Counted from the stretch's first letter, positions 7,415 through 16,355 are shown. The stretch is DNA of 41,376 bases from CAINOH01 sp041663565 (GCA_041663565.1 JBAYMJ010000013.1:1-41376); one strand, 5' to 3'. Program-made: numbers and translations. Notes: generated by a model not told the origin, from the letters alone.

Positions 7415-9247
7415 ATGAAATGTAGCGTTTTCCTCAACGGCCGCTTCGTGGGATTCTCCGAGAACGGCAAGAAGCTCTGCGACGAAATCCGCGAAAAGCG
7501 GCGCGCAGCAGAAATTGACAGCCAGACTAACGTGGCGTACTACTCAAAGACTGACGAGGTCTTCATCAACACTGACGAGGGCCGCGCACGCAGGCCGGTC
7601 CTAGTGCTCAAGAATGGCAAGAACCTCCTGACTGCAGAACTCTCAGACAAAATCAAGAAAGGAGAGCTCGGCTGGAGCGACTTGGTTGCAAAGGGAGTAG
7701 TTGAGTACCTCGACGCAGAAGAGGAAGAGAACACCCACATCGCAATCAGCGAGCAGGTGCTTGAGAAGAAGGAAAGCAAGGGAACAAGCGCACAGTACAC
7801 CCATCTTGAAATCGACCCCCGCTCCATACTCGGATACGCAAGCTCGCAGATGCCCTTCCCGGAGTACAACATGGCTCCCAGGGTACTGATGGCAGCACAG
7901 CACACCAAGCAAAGCCTTGGATTGTACGCTGCAAATTACAACCTGCGCACAGACACGCGCGGTTACATACTTTACTACCCGCAGGCACCACTCGTGCAGA
8001 CCGAAGCTTACGACACGCTCAAGCTCGCACGCAGGGCAAGCGGACAGAACCTCGTCGTAGCAGTGCTTTCATATTACGGCTTCAACATGGACGACGCCAT
8101 AGTCATCAACCGCGGCGCAATAGACCGCGGCCTTGGACGCTCGGTGTTCCTCCGCAGCTACTCGGCAGAGGAGCGCAGGTACCCCGGTGGACAGAAGGAC
8201 AAGTTCGGAGTGCCGGAGGAGTTCGTACAGGGATACCTCGGACCCGAATCATACGCCTGCCTGGATGCAGACGGCATCATCACTCCCGAGACCACGGTCA
8301 CTGAGGACGCGGTGCTTGTAGGAAAAACTTCACCACCCAGATTCCTCAAGGAAGTCACTGCGCTTGACGTTGACTCTGAAAAGAGGCGCGAAAGCTCAGT
8401 CACAGTCCGTGGAAACGAGAACGGAGTGGTTGACGCAGTAATCCTTTCCGAGACTGTTGCAGGCAACAAGTTCGTCAAGGTGCGCGTTCGCAAGCTCAAC
8501 ATCCCTGAAATCGGGGACAAGTTCGCCTCGCGCTTTGGACAGAAGGGAGTAATCTCGCTGCTCGCAGCGCCAGAGGACATGCCATTCACCAAGGACGGAA
8601 TCGTACCCGACCTAATCATCAACCCCCACGCCATACCAGGACGTATGACTGCAGGACACCTCTTGGAGATGCTTGCGGGCAAAGCCGCCTGCATGGACGG
8701 AAAGACCAAGGACGGCTCTGCGTTCGTTGGACAGCGCGAAGAGGACTTCGAGGAGACCCTCGAAAAGGCCGGGATGCGCTTCACCGGGCAGGAGACTCTT
8801 TACGACGGCAGAACTGGCCGCATGATGATGGCCAAGATTTACGTCGGGGTAATCTACTACCAGAGATTGCACCACTTGGTTTCGCTCAAGATTCACGCGC
8901 GCTCACGCGGACCGGTCCAGATGCTCACCCACCAGCCCACTGAAGGAAGGGCAAGGGAAGGAGGACTGCGGCTCGGAGAGATGGAAAGGGACTGCTTCAT
9001 CGGGTTCGGTGCGGCGTCCTTGCTCAAGGAGCGTATGATTGACTCTTCGGACAAGACCACCGAGCTCGTGTGCTCGGAATGTGGTAGCCTTGCAAGCTTT
9101 GACAAGATTAAGGGACGCAAGTTCTGCCCAATCTGCCAGAGCACCAAGTGCGACGACGTGGAGATGTCCTACGCATTCAAGCTTTTGCTTGATGAGATGA
9201 AGAGCATCGGAATATTCCCCAAGCTCGAGCTTGCGGACAAGAGCTAG
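7415..9247 (+). CDS. rpoB1: DNA-directed RNA polymerase subunit B' (C-terminal half of Rpb2)
   Basis: This 610-aa protein carries the hybrid-binding, wall, anchor and clamp parts of Rpb2. Seen: GYNMDDAIV-like YYGFNMDDAIVINRGAIDRG, KFASRFGQKGVIS (with the conserved basic residues near the active site), DLIINPHAIPGRMT, and a C-terminal zinc ribbon with Cys pairs in CSECGS and CPICQS. ATG at 7415 has GGAG at 7401-7404, ten nucleotides upstream, whereas the in-frame TTG at 7406 would sit too close to that site, so 7415 is preferred. It is separated from rpoB'' by only 22 nt and from rpoA by 31 nt: one operon. Confidence 0.93.
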   Translation: MKCSVFLNGRFVGFSENGKKLCDEIREKRRAAEIDSQTNVAYYSKTDEVFINTDEGRARRPVLVLKNGKNLLTAELSDKIKKGELGWSDLVAKGVVEYLDAEEEENTHIAISEQVLEKKESKGTSAQYTHLEIDPRSILGYASSQMPFPEYNMAPRVLMAAQHTKQSLGLYAANYNLRTDTRGYILYYPQAPLVQTEAYDTLKLARRASGQNLVVAVLSYYGFNMDDAIVINRGAIDRGLGRSVFLRSYSAEERRYPGGQKDKFGVPEEFVQGYLGPESYACLDADGIITPETTVTEDAVLVGKTSPPRFLKEVTALDVDSEKRRESSVTVRGNENGVVDAVILSETVAGNKFVKVRVRKLNIPEIGDKFASRFGQKGVISLLAAPEDMPFTKDGIVPDLIINPHAIPGRMTAGHLLEMLAGKAACMDGKTKDGSAFVGQREEDFEETLEKAGMRFTGQETLYDGRTGRMMMAKIYVGVIYYQRLHHLVSLKIHARSRGPVQMLTHQPTEGRAREGGLRLGEMERDCFIGFGAASLLKERMIDSSDKTTELVCSECGSLASFDKIKGRKFCPICQSTKCDDVEMSYAFKLLLDEMKSIGIFPKLELADKS

Positions 9248-9278
9248 GGACTGAACATTTCTGAGAGTGTGTATTGTT

Positions 9279-12200
9279 ATGGCAACCAAAGTCATCCGTT
9301 CCATCAAGTTCGCGGTGTTCTCGCCCGAACAGGTCCGCGCAATGAGCGCGGTCAAGATTACCGTGCCCGACACCTACGACGAGGATGGGTACCCCATCAG
9401 CGGAGGCCTTGCTGACCAGCACCTCGGAGTCATCGACCCCGGTCTTAAGTGCAAGACCTGCGGCGGAAGGATTAAGTCGTGCGGCGGACACTTCGGACAC
9501 ATCGAGCTCGTGCGCCCCGTAGTGCACGTCGGGTTTGCAAAGTCAATTTACATGATACTCAAGGCAACCTGCAGAAAGTGCGGACGCCTCCTCTCGGAAG
9601 AGAACACGGTAAACCGCGTCAAGAAGGTTTCCGAGTGCCCGCATTGCAAGGAAAAGCAGAGGGCAATCAAGTTCGTCAAGCCCCTCACTTACTACGAGGA
9701 CACGCGCAGGCTTCTGCCAAACGAAATCCGCGAGAGGCTTGAGCGCACTCCAACTGAGGACCTTCACAAGATGAAAGTCGAGATTCGTCCCGAATGGATG
9801 ATTCTCACTTGCCTTATTGTCTCGCCAGTGACTGTCCGGCCTTCAATCACATTGGAAACCGGAGAGCGCTCGGAAGACGACCTCACGCACAAGCTTGTGG
9901 ACATCCTGCGCATCAACCAGCGGCTTGCAGAGAACATCGACGCAGGAGCACCGCAGCTTATCATCGAGGACTTGTGGGACCTGCTCCAGTACCACGTCGC
10001 CACTTACTTTGACAACGAGACTGCAGGCATCCCGCCCGCCCGCCACAGGTCAGGCAGACAGCTCAAGACTCTTTTCCAGCGCCTCAAGGGCAAGGAAGGA
10101 CGTTTCCGCTACAACCTGTCAGGCAAGCGCGTCAACTTCTCAGCGCGTACCGTGATTTCGCCGGACCCGACCCTTGGAATCAACGAGCTTGGAATCCCCG
10201 AATCAATCGCTGCAGAGCTCACTCTGCCAGTGCAGATTACCGAGTGGAACTTGGAGCAGATAAAGACCCTGATTCGCGAGCACCCGGACAAAATCAACTA
10301 CATAATCAAGCCGGACGGCAAGCGCAAGAAGCTCACCGCTACCAACGTCGAGGAACTCCTCACCGAAATCGAGCCCGGGTGCACGATGGAGCGCCAGCTC
10401 ATCGACGGCGACATCGGAATCTTCAACCGCCAGCCCTCGCTGCACAGGCAGTCGATGATGGCGCACAACATCAAGGTGCTTTCAGGAAAGACGTTCCGCT
10501 TCAACGACGCGGTCACCAAGCCGTACAACGCAGACTTCGACGGCGACGAAATGAACCTGCACATCCCCCAGAACGAGGAGGCGCAGGCGGAAGCCGAGAT
10601 TTTGATGAAGGTGGAGAACCAGATACTCTCACCGCGCCACGGCGACCCCAGCATCGGACCGCAGATGGACCAGATTTCAGGGCTGTACATCCTCACGCTT
10701 GGCGACGTCAAGTTCTCCAAGGAGGAGGCCTGCCAGCTGCTCGGCGCAGCCGGGATCTACCCGGAAATCAGCAAGGCAAAGCTTTCCGGCAAGGAGATAT
10801 TCTCATACATCCTGCCCGAGGACTTCGATTACGCAGGAAAGAACAGGAGCGCAAGCAAGAACGACCCCAATGAGCGCGCAAAGTGCCCCGAGGACGCATT
10901 CGTCGAAATCAAGAACGGAAAGCTCCACTACGGACACGTTGACTCGAAGGTTCTCTCGGGGATGCTCAAGAAGATGTTCACGGAAAACGGTCCGGAGAAG
11001 ACGCGCCAGTTCATCGACGCTGCAGCAAAGATGTCAGTTGTGATGATAACCTGGTACGGGCTCTCCATCTCGCTTGAGGACTACTACATCTCGCCCGAGG
11101 CGAGGAAGGAAATCATCAACAATTACCGCATAGCACGCGAGAAGGTGCACGGCCTCATCCACAAGTACAAGGAAGGAAACCTCGAGAGGCTTCCCGGAAA
11201 GTCAAGCCTCGAGACCCTTGAAGAGCACGTGATGGGAATCGTCGAAGGAGTCCGCAAGGACAGCTGGAAGATTATCGGCAAGGGAATCAAGAAGCTTCCC
11301 GCAAGCATCGGAGGGGAGCTTTTGCAGATGAACTCGCCGCTCATGCTCGCGCAGGCAGGCGCAAGGGGAAGCACACTCAACGTCGTGCAGATGTGCGGCC
11401 TGGTAGGCCAGCAGGCAGTGCGTGGCAAGCGCATCAAGTCCGGATACCGCGGACGCGTGCTCCCGCACTTCAGGCGCGGCGACTTGGGCGACGAGGCAAA
11501 GGGATTCGTAATCAAGCCGTTCAAGCACGGGCTCTCGCCAATCGAGTACTTCTTCCACGCAGCAGGAGGACGCGACTCGGTAGTCGACAAGGGCGTCAAC
11601 CCGGCAAAGACCGGTTACATGCAGCGCCGTCTCATCAACGCGCTCCAGGACTTCATCGTCCAGAAGGACATCTCGGTGCGCGACTCCGAAGGACGCATCA
11701 TACAGTTCAAGTACGGCGACGACGGACTCGACGCGACCGACCAGCCCGTTGCATACGGAGAGCCAGTTGGAGTCATTGCCGCGCAGTCCATTGGAGAGCC
11801 TGGCACCCAAATGACTTTGAGAACGTTCCACTACGCAGGAGTAGCCTCGCTCGCACAACTCGGCTTCACCAGATTGGTGGAACTGGTTGACGCGCGCAAG
11901 ACGCCGAAGAACCCGGTCATGGAAGTCTACCTCAAGCCGGAGTACACCAAGGACATCGACAAGGTCAAGAAGATTTCCTTCAAGATAGAGAAGGTGTCGC
12001 TTTCCGACGTCGCCGAGGTCCGCGAGGACTTCGAGAAGAAGGCGGTCACGGTCAAGTTCGACGACAAGGCCCTCAAGGAAGCGGGGCTGAAGGAAGACGA
12101 CGTGCTTGCAAAAATCAAGGCGGTCGCACCCTTCGTGAAGGAGCGCGACAAGTTCGTCATCAAGCCCAAGGACGAGACTTTGAAGAACATCCGCAAGGTC

Positions 12201-12731
12201 ACCACGAAGCTTTACGAGATGATACTCAAGGGAATCCCCGGCATCAGCCGCGCAATCATCATCGAGAAGAGAAACGACAAGGGCGACATGGAATACTCGC
12301 TTGCAACTGAAGGCACCAACCTCAAGGAAATCTTCAAGCTCGACGAGGTGGACGCCTCGCGCACGGTCACCAACGACATCACCGAAATCGCGGGAACTCT
12401 CGGAATCGAGGCTGCCAGGAACGCAATCATCCACGAAGTCGAGAAGGTGCTTCACGCGCAGGAGCTCAACGTCGACGTGCGCCACATCATGCTCATCTCG
12501 GATGGCATGACGTTCAAGGGCGAAATCAAGAGCGTCGGACGCCACGGGCTTGCAGGCGAGAAGCCGTCGGTCCTTGCCAGGGCATCGTTCGAGGAGACCG
12601 CAAAGCACCTCATCAACGCCTGCGTCAAGGGCGAGGAGGACGCGCTTTCCGGAATCACCGAGAACATCCTCATCGGGCAGACAATCCCGTGCGGCACCGG
12701 ACTGGTCAAGGTAGTCATGAGGCCGGAGTAA
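9279..12731 (+). CDS. rpoA: DNA-directed RNA polymerase subunit A, fused A' and A''
   Basis: This 1150-aa largest subunit includes the catalytic centre. Seen in order: a zinc site (CKTCGG...CGGHFGH), a second Cys cluster (CRKCG...CPHC), the lid/rudder area, the catalytic loop NADFDGDEMNLH that binds Mg2+ through three Asp, the funnel region, the bridge-helix area (HAAGGRDSVVDKGVNPAKTGYMQRRL) and then, without a stop, the trigger-loop region GEPVGVIAAQSIGEPGTQMTLRTFHYAG and a full jaw/cleft C-terminus. In most archaea the chain breaks just before VAYGEPVG to give separate A' and A''. Here it is continuous, and no intein or internal start signal is evident. ATG 9279 is favoured over GTG 9267. 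Confidence 0.93.
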   Translation: MATKVIRSIKFAVFSPEQVRAMSAVKITVPDTYDEDGYPISGGLADQHLGVIDPGLKCKTCGGRIKSCGGHFGHIELVRPVVHVGFAKSIYMILKATCRKCGRLLSEENTVNRVKKVSECPHCKEKQRAIKFVKPLTYYEDTRRLLPNEIRERLERTPTEDLHKMKVEIRPEWMILTCLIVSPVTVRPSITLETGERSEDDLTHKLVDILRINQRLAENIDAGAPQLIIEDLWDLLQYHVATYFDNETAGIPPARHRSGRQLKTLFQRLKGKEGRFRYNLSGKRVNFSARTVISPDPTLGINELGIPESIAAELTLPVQITEWNLEQIKTLIREHPDKINYIIKPDGKRKKLTATNVEELLTEIEPGCTMERQLIDGDIGIFNRQPSLHRQSMMAHNIKVLSGKTFRFNDAVTKPYNADFDGDEMNLHIPQNEEAQAEAEILMKVENQILSPRHGDPSIGPQMDQISGLYILTLGDVKFSKEEACQLLGAAGIYPEISKAKLSGKEIFSYILPEDFDYAGKNRSASKNDPNERAKCPEDAFVEIKNGKLHYGHVDSKVLSGMLKKMFTENGPEKTRQFIDAAAKMSVVMITWYGLSISLEDYYISPEARKEIINNYRIAREKVHGLIHKYKEGNLERLPGKSSLETLEEHVMGIVEGVRKDSWKIIGKGIKKLPASIGGELLQMNSPLMLAQAGARGSTLNVVQMCGLVGQQAVRGKRIKSGYRGRVLPHFRRGDLGDEAKGFVIKPFKHGLSPIEYFFHAAGGRDSVVDKGVNPAKTGYMQRRLINALQDFIVQKDISVRDSEGRIIQFKYGDDGLDATDQPVAYGEPVGVIAAQSIGEPGTQMTLRTFHYAGVASLAQLGFTRLVELVDARKTPKNPVMEVYLKPEYTKDIDKVKKISFKIEKVSLSDVAEVREDFEKKAVTVKFDDKALKEAGLKEDDVLAKIKAVAPFVKERDKFVIKPKDETLKNIRKVTTKLYEMILKGIPGISRAIIIEKRNDKGDMEYSLATEGTNLKEIFKLDEVDASRTVTNDITEIAGTLGIEAARNAIIHEVEKVLHAQELNVDVRHIMLISDGMTFKGEIKSVGRHGLAGEKPSVLARASFEETAKHLINACVKGEEDALSGITENILIGQTIPCGTGLVKVVMRPE

Positions 12732-12740
12732 ATTTTTCCG

Positions 12741-12798
12741 GTTCGGCCTTTCCGAACTTTCTCTTTCTTTTGATTTTTCTTCTTTTTCGTTTTTATTT
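12741..12798 (+). terminator. Intrinsic-type terminator of the RNA polymerase operon
   Basis: GTTCGG (12741-12746) and CCGAAC (12752-12757) form a 6-bp stem with a CCTTT loop right after the rpoA stop. A long pyrimidine/T-rich tract follows to about 12798, fitting oligo-T-driven archaeal termination. Confidence 0.7.
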
Positions 12799-12840
12799 TC
12801 CAAACCTTAGCGCAAGCGCGGAGAAAATTCCATAAAGCAA

Positions 12841-12846
12841 TATAAA
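12841..12846 (+). promoter_or_regulatory. TATA box of the 150-aa gene
   Basis: TATAAA lies about 27 nt before a predicted start of transcription near 12869. A GAGG at 12871-12874 precedes the ATG at 12885. Confidence 0.5.
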
Positions 12847-12884
12847 CAAATTCCTCCCAAGAACATTTCCGAGGTTATTTTTTC

Positions 12885-13337
12885 ATGGCATACACTGGCA
12901 CGTACAAAAACAAGGCTGCGACCATCGTCGACAATCAGGCGCTTGGATACAAGGTCAACAGGGTGTTCGACCCCAGGATTGGCTCGGACTTCCAGCGGGT
13001 AGTCGTCCAGACGGTCGCGCGCTCCCGCATCATCGGCGGGAAGGAAACTGAAAGGGGCCTGAGGATAAAGACGACGTGGCTCGTCCCGACAGGGGACGCA
13101 GTCCAGTCCGGAACGACGTTCAATGAGATTCCCGGGCACTGGCACCCCAACTGCAACTACCGGGTCGGGACGCCGAAGAAAACCGAGGACGGCAGGCTCC
13201 GAGTCAAGGTCACCCCGGTATTCCAGCCGTCAATCCCTTTGAGGCACATCGAAATCAGCGAAAAGGACCTGGCCACCCACGCAAAGAAAGGGCTGATTGA
13301 CGCGGAAATCGTCGCAAAGCACGCCATCAGGAAATAA
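12885..13337 (+). CDS. Conserved-looking basic protein of unknown function
   Basis: A 150-aa protein, strongly basic (many Arg and Lys), GC-rich and codon-adapted like the core genes, so it is probably an old host gene. It begins MAYTGTYKNKAATIVDN and contains a GHWHPNCNYRVG motif (residues about 84-95) whose His/Cys residues could bind a metal, and a C-terminal helical stretch ending in HAIRK. No membrane segment. It has its own promoter (TATAAA 12841) and lies between the RNA polymerase operon and ftsZ1. It does not match ribosomal proteins I can recall, although size and charge would suit a nucleic-acid-binding role. Confidence 0.7.
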   Translation: MAYTGTYKNKAATIVDNQALGYKVNRVFDPRIGSDFQRVVVQTVARSRIIGGKETERGLRIKTTWLVPTGDAVQSGTTFNEIPGHWHPNCNYRVGTPKKTEDGRLRVKVTPVFQPSIPLRHIEISEKDLATHAKKGLIDAEIVAKHAIRK

Positions 13338-13391
13338 ACGAAAACAGCCGAACAAAAACCGCAGTCTTTTATTCTTTTTCCAGGCGAATTT

Positions 13392-13412
13392 CCCCTGATT
13401 TCGGGGGTTTTT
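13392..13412 (+). terminator. Terminator-like hairpin after the 150-aa gene
   Basis: CCCC (13392-13395) pairs with GGGG (13403-13406) and is followed by five T (13408-13412). A T-rich tract also occurs just after the gene's stop (around 13364-13380). Confidence 0.5.
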
Positions 13413-13680
13413 AAAAGATAGTAAAAACTAAAGCTAAAAGCCTTTAAACACCCTCCAATTCGCCCGATTATACCGGCAACCACCTTCTTTCGAATTGAAA
13501 AGGAACGAGGATGGTTGGATTGCGAATCCAAACCTAACCCAACCTCACTTCCTGAATATTGGAATTTCGGTGTATTTTTCGATTCTGGAGATGATTTAGC
13601 TTCCGATTGGAAATAAAAGACACTCAGACGACCCCAAACCACTCAAAGTCGCTAATTATTCCTTAGATTTAGAAAAGCAG

Positions 13681-13693
13681 GCATCTGAGATGC
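13681..13693. promoter_or_regulatory. Inverted repeat upstream of the ftsZ1 TATA box
   Basis: GCATCT-G-AGATGC is a perfect 6-bp inverted repeat about 32 bp upstream of the ftsZ1 TATA box, a position used by archaeal activators. Candidate operator only. Confidence 0.35.
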
Positions 13694-13724
13694 TGGAAAA
13701 AATCGCGTTTGTTTTTTGCCCAAA

Positions 13725-13734
13725 GATATATATA
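13725..13734 (+). promoter_or_regulatory. TATA box of the ftsZ1-ftsZ2 unit
   Basis: GATATATATA is the best TATA box in the window. Transcription should start near 13760, leaving a leader of about 40 nt with AGGAAGG (13782-13788) before the ATG at 13800. Confidence 0.65.
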
Positions 13735-13799
13735 CCCAGCTCCTTTGTTTATGTTAACCCACCAACATCAATATTCAACGATAGGAAGGCGCAATCCAC

Positions 13800-14873
13800 A
13801 TGGAAGAATTCGTGAAATCAGTCGTAAACAACGCAAGAAACGAGCCAACACAGGCCTACGGCCCGTCCGGCGACGAGGAACTCAAGATTGCCGTGGTAGG
13901 CTGCGGAGGAGGCGGCAACAACACCGTCAACCGCATCAAGAAGCTCGGCGTCAAGGGAGCCGAACTGTACGTCTGCAACACCGACCGCGCGCACCTCTCG
14001 ATCATCGACGACGGCATCCACAAGATTCTCATCGGCAAGGCCCTGACCAAGGGGCTCGGAGCCGGCGGATACCCCGAAGTGGGACGCAAGGCAGCTGAAC
14101 AGAGCCGCGAGGAAATCGTCAAGAACCTCGAGGGCACCAACCTGCTTTTCCTGTGCGCGGGAATGGGAGGAGGCACGGGCACAGGCTCGGCGCCAGTTGT
14201 GGCCCAGGTCGCAAAGGAGATGGGCGCAATAGTCATCGCCATGGTCACCTACCCGTTCGCGCTTGAGCGCGCCCGGCTGCAGAAGGCCGACCAGGGGATT
14301 GCCGACCTGCGCAAGTACGCCGACTCAGTCATCATACTCGACAACAACAGGCTCGCACAAATCGTGCCCAACCTGCCGATGAACCAGGCGTTCCTGGTTG
14401 CGGATGAAATCCTCGCAAAGGCAATCAGCGGCCTTGTGTTCACCATCAAGCAGCCGTCGCTTGTCAACATCGACTTCGCCGACGTCCGCGCAATCATGGG
14501 CGGCGGAGACGTAGGATTCATCTCAGTAGGCTCAGGCAAGGGCCCGAACAAGGTCGAGGACGCGGTCAAGGGAGTCCTGGAGAACAGGCTGCTTGACGTT
14601 GACTTTGACGGCGCGAAGGGCGCAATCCTGCACATAGCTGGAGGCTCGGACCTCACGCTTGGAGACGCAATCGGAGCAGGAGAGAGGATTACGGACAAGA
14701 TGTCGGCAAGCGCCAGCGTAAAATGGGGCGCGCGCATCGTGCCCGAGTACGACGGCAAGCTCGAGATATGCGCAATCGTGACGGGCGTCAAGTCGCCCCA
14801 GATTGCGGGACGGGCTTTCGAGGAAACGAAGAAGGCAAAAGGCCAGTACGACGACATCGAGATTGTCGGCTGA
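13800..14873 (+). CDS. ftsZ1: Cell division GTPase FtsZ, first paralog
   Basis: A 357-aa tubulin-superfamily GTPase that should polymerise into a division ring at midcell. Seen: the N-terminal nucleotide loop VGCGGGGNNTVNRI (residues 33-45), the tubulin signature GGGTGTG (123-129) and the T7 synergy loop NIDFADVR with N223, D225 and D228, needed to hydrolyse GTP of the neighbouring subunit. All are intact, so it should be active. The C-terminal tail is very short (KGQYDDIEIVG), without a long linker. Sequence and tail differ from the two other FtsZ copies in the window. It is the first gene of a tandem pair; ftsZ2 starts 153 nt downstream. Assignment to the archaeal FtsZ1 or FtsZ2 clade was not tested, so the symbol only marks gene order. 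Confidence 0.95.
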   Translation: MEEFVKSVVNNARNEPTQAYGPSGDEELKIAVVGCGGGGNNTVNRIKKLGVKGAELYVCNTDRAHLSIIDDGIHKILIGKALTKGLGAGGYPEVGRKAAEQSREEIVKNLEGTNLLFLCAGMGGGTGTGSAPVVAQVAKEMGAIVIAMVTYPFALERARLQKADQGIADLRKYADSVIILDNNRLAQIVPNLPMNQAFLVADEILAKAISGLVFTIKQPSLVNIDFADVRAIMGGGDVGFISVGSGKGPNKVEDAVKGVLENRLLDVDFDGAKGAILHIAGGSDLTLGDAIGAGERITDKMSASASVKWGARIVPEYDGKLEICAIVTGVKSPQIAGRAFEETKKAKGQYDDIEIVG

Positions 14874-14934
14874 GCAAAAAATCATAGAACCCACCAGTTC
14901 ATTTTAGCGGGGAAGAAACCCACCCCCCTACACC

Positions 14935-14949
14935 GGCGCTATAGGCGCC
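14935..14949 (+). other. Small hairpin in the ftsZ1-ftsZ2 spacer
   Basis: GGCGC (14935-14939) and GCGCC (14945-14949) flank a TATAG loop. It lies in the 153-nt spacer, after a purine-rich stretch, and has no T-run, so it is more likely an RNA-processing or stability element than a terminator. Confidence 0.3.
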
Positions 14950-15026
14950 ATTACGAGTCCCAGCCTGGGCCTTGTCCGCTAAAGGAAAACAGGAAAGAAT
15001 GGTCTTTATAGGAGGCGAACAAAAGG

Positions 15027-16106
15027 ATGGAGAGTTTGATTGCGGACGCGCTTGCGCGCTCTGCCAGTATGCCGACACCGGAAACGGCGTCGAAGGGACT
15101 GAAGCCGGCGGGAGTGAAGATTTCCGTCGTGGGCTGCGGAGGCGCAGGGACTAATACCATATCCCGGCTCACCCAGATGGGAGTCACGAGCGCGGAGACC
15201 ATCGCAATCAACACCGACGCCAACCACCTGAGAATGGTGCAGGCTGACAAGAAGATGCTCATCGGAGCGCACATGACCAAGGGCCTCGGAGCCGGCGGGT
15301 TCCCCGAAGTGGGCCGCAAGTGCGCGGAGCAGGCACGCGACAACATCGCAAAGCTGCTCGAAGGCTCGGAGCTCGTGTTCGTCACCGCAGGAATGGGAGG
15401 CGGGACAGGCACCGGCTCTGCTCCGGTAGTCGCCCAGGTAGCGAAGGAGCAGGGCGCAATCACTGTCGGAGTAGTCACGTTCCCGTTCGCGCTTGAGCGC
15501 GCCCGGCTTGACAAGGCCGACTGGGGACTGGAAGCCCTTGCGGAGCAGTGCGACACAGTTGTCATCATCGACAACAACAGGCTCGTGCAGTACGTCCCGA
15601 ACCTGCCCATGAACCAGGCGTTCGCAGTAGCGGACACCCTGGTTGCAAAGGCGGTCAAGGGAATCTCCGACACCATAATGCTTCCGTCGCTTGTGAACAT
15701 CGACTTCGCTGACGTCCGATCCATCCTCGGGAACGCCGGCATGGCGATGATCTCGGTGGGAGAGGCAACAGGCCGCGACCGCGTCGCAGGAGTAGTCAAG
15801 AACACGCTCGAGCACCCGCTGCTTGACGTGGAGTACTCAGGCAGCAAGGGAGCGCTCATACACGTGCAGGGAGGCGCACAGCTGTCCCTTGGAGAGGTGA
15901 CCCAGATAGGAGAGGGCATAACCGACGCATTCGACCAGAAGGCAAACGTCATCTGGGGAGCGCGTGTCAACCCGGACATGGGAGACAAGGTCGTTGTCAC
16001 TTCAATCATAACCGGAGTGCACTCGCCGCAGCTCATCGGAAAGTCGATGGTCCAGCCAAAAGCCGAATCGAAGTACAACATCGGAATGGCGGAGATCAAC
16101 TACTGA
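15027..16106 (+). CDS. ftsZ2: Cell division GTPase FtsZ, second paralog
   Basis: A 359-aa FtsZ with an intact nucleotide loop (VGCGGAGTNTISRL, from residue 35), GGGTGTG (124-130) and T7 loop NIDFADVR (N224, D226, D229). The N-terminal extension of about 28 residues is Ala/Pro/Ser-rich. The C-terminus ends KYNIGMAEINY, resembling the KYKTDMGSLDEIAF end of the third paralog, which suggests a shared tail motif of a Lys-Tyr pair followed by a Met and a late Ile. The ATG has GGAGG at 15011-15015, 11 nt upstream. It closes the tandem pair and is followed by a structured terminator. In other archaea two FtsZ types divide ring scaffold and constriction roles; which role this copy has is unknown. Confidence 0.95.
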   Translation: MESLIADALARSASMPTPETASKGLKPAGVKISVVGCGGAGTNTISRLTQMGVTSAETIAINTDANHLRMVQADKKMLIGAHMTKGLGAGGFPEVGRKCAEQARDNIAKLLEGSELVFVTAGMGGGTGTGSAPVVAQVAKEQGAITVGVVTFPFALERARLDKADWGLEALAEQCDTVVIIDNNRLVQYVPNLPMNQAFAVADTLVAKAVKGISDTIMLPSLVNIDFADVRSILGNAGMAMISVGEATGRDRVAGVVKNTLEHPLLDVEYSGSKGALIHVQGGAQLSLGEVTQIGEGITDAFDQKANVIWGARVNPDMGDKVVVTSIITGVHSPQLIGKSMVQPKAESKYNIGMAEINY

Positions 16107-16142
16107 GCCGAGAAGCTGACGACAAGCGCAACACAGGCAATT

Positions 16143-16220
16143 GACGGCTTGAACCTCCCGAAGGTTCCTAACGCTTTTGGGAAAAGGGCCGTCGGTTCTT
16201 TCTTTTTCTAGTTTTTTTAT
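16143..16220 (+). terminator. Three-way-junction terminator after ftsZ2
   Basis: GACGGC (16143-16148) pairs with GCCGTC (16188-16193), enclosing two further hairpins: GAACCT/AGGTTC (16151-16156/16162-16167) and CTTTT/AAAAG (16174-16178/16182-16186). A T-rich tract follows (16196-16220). This is more elaborate than a usual terminator and could leave a stable 3' RNA. Confidence 0.6.
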
Positions 16221-16355
16221 TTCCCCCAGCGGACACGCTCTGACCCGCCTTCTTTTCCTAAACCCTCCACCCCCTCACGGACCCGCGCGCTTGGGCAACA
16301 ATCATTATATTGGCGGCACAGTAACCCTCTTATGATAACACTGCAGGAGGGGCTG

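Larger units (their letters stand above)
13338..13799. other. 462-bp intergenic region with terminator, hairpin and ftsZ promoter
   Basis: No convincing gene. It holds a terminator-like hairpin CCCC-TGATTT(C)-GGGG with a T-run (13392-13412), a TATA-like CTTTAAAC near 13441-13448, a hairpin GGTTGGATT-GCG-AATCCA(A)ACC (13513-13534, one bulged A), an inverted repeat (13681-13693) and the ftsZ1 TATA box (13725-13734). A small untranslated RNA from the 13441 TATA is possible but unsupported. The minus-strand open frame crossing this region is low-complexity and runs antisense into the 150-aa gene, so it is not called. Confidence 0.5.

Noticed and set aside
9279..12731. Intein or internal A'' start inside fused rpoA
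   Set aside because: No intein splice blocks were seen, and the spacing between conserved RNA polymerase motifs is normal. No stop or ribosome site occurs at the usual A'/A'' boundary.
11202..12803. 533-aa minus-strand open frame across rpoA
   Set aside because: It is the antisense shadow of a GC-rich conserved gene. The product is Asp/Leu/Val-rich without domains, and rpoA is certain on the other strand.
13157..13642. 161-aa minus-strand open frame over the ftsZ1 upstream region
   Set aside because: Low-complexity, starts in the middle of an intergenic region with promoters and hairpins, and overlaps the 150-aa gene antisense. No ribosome site or family pattern.
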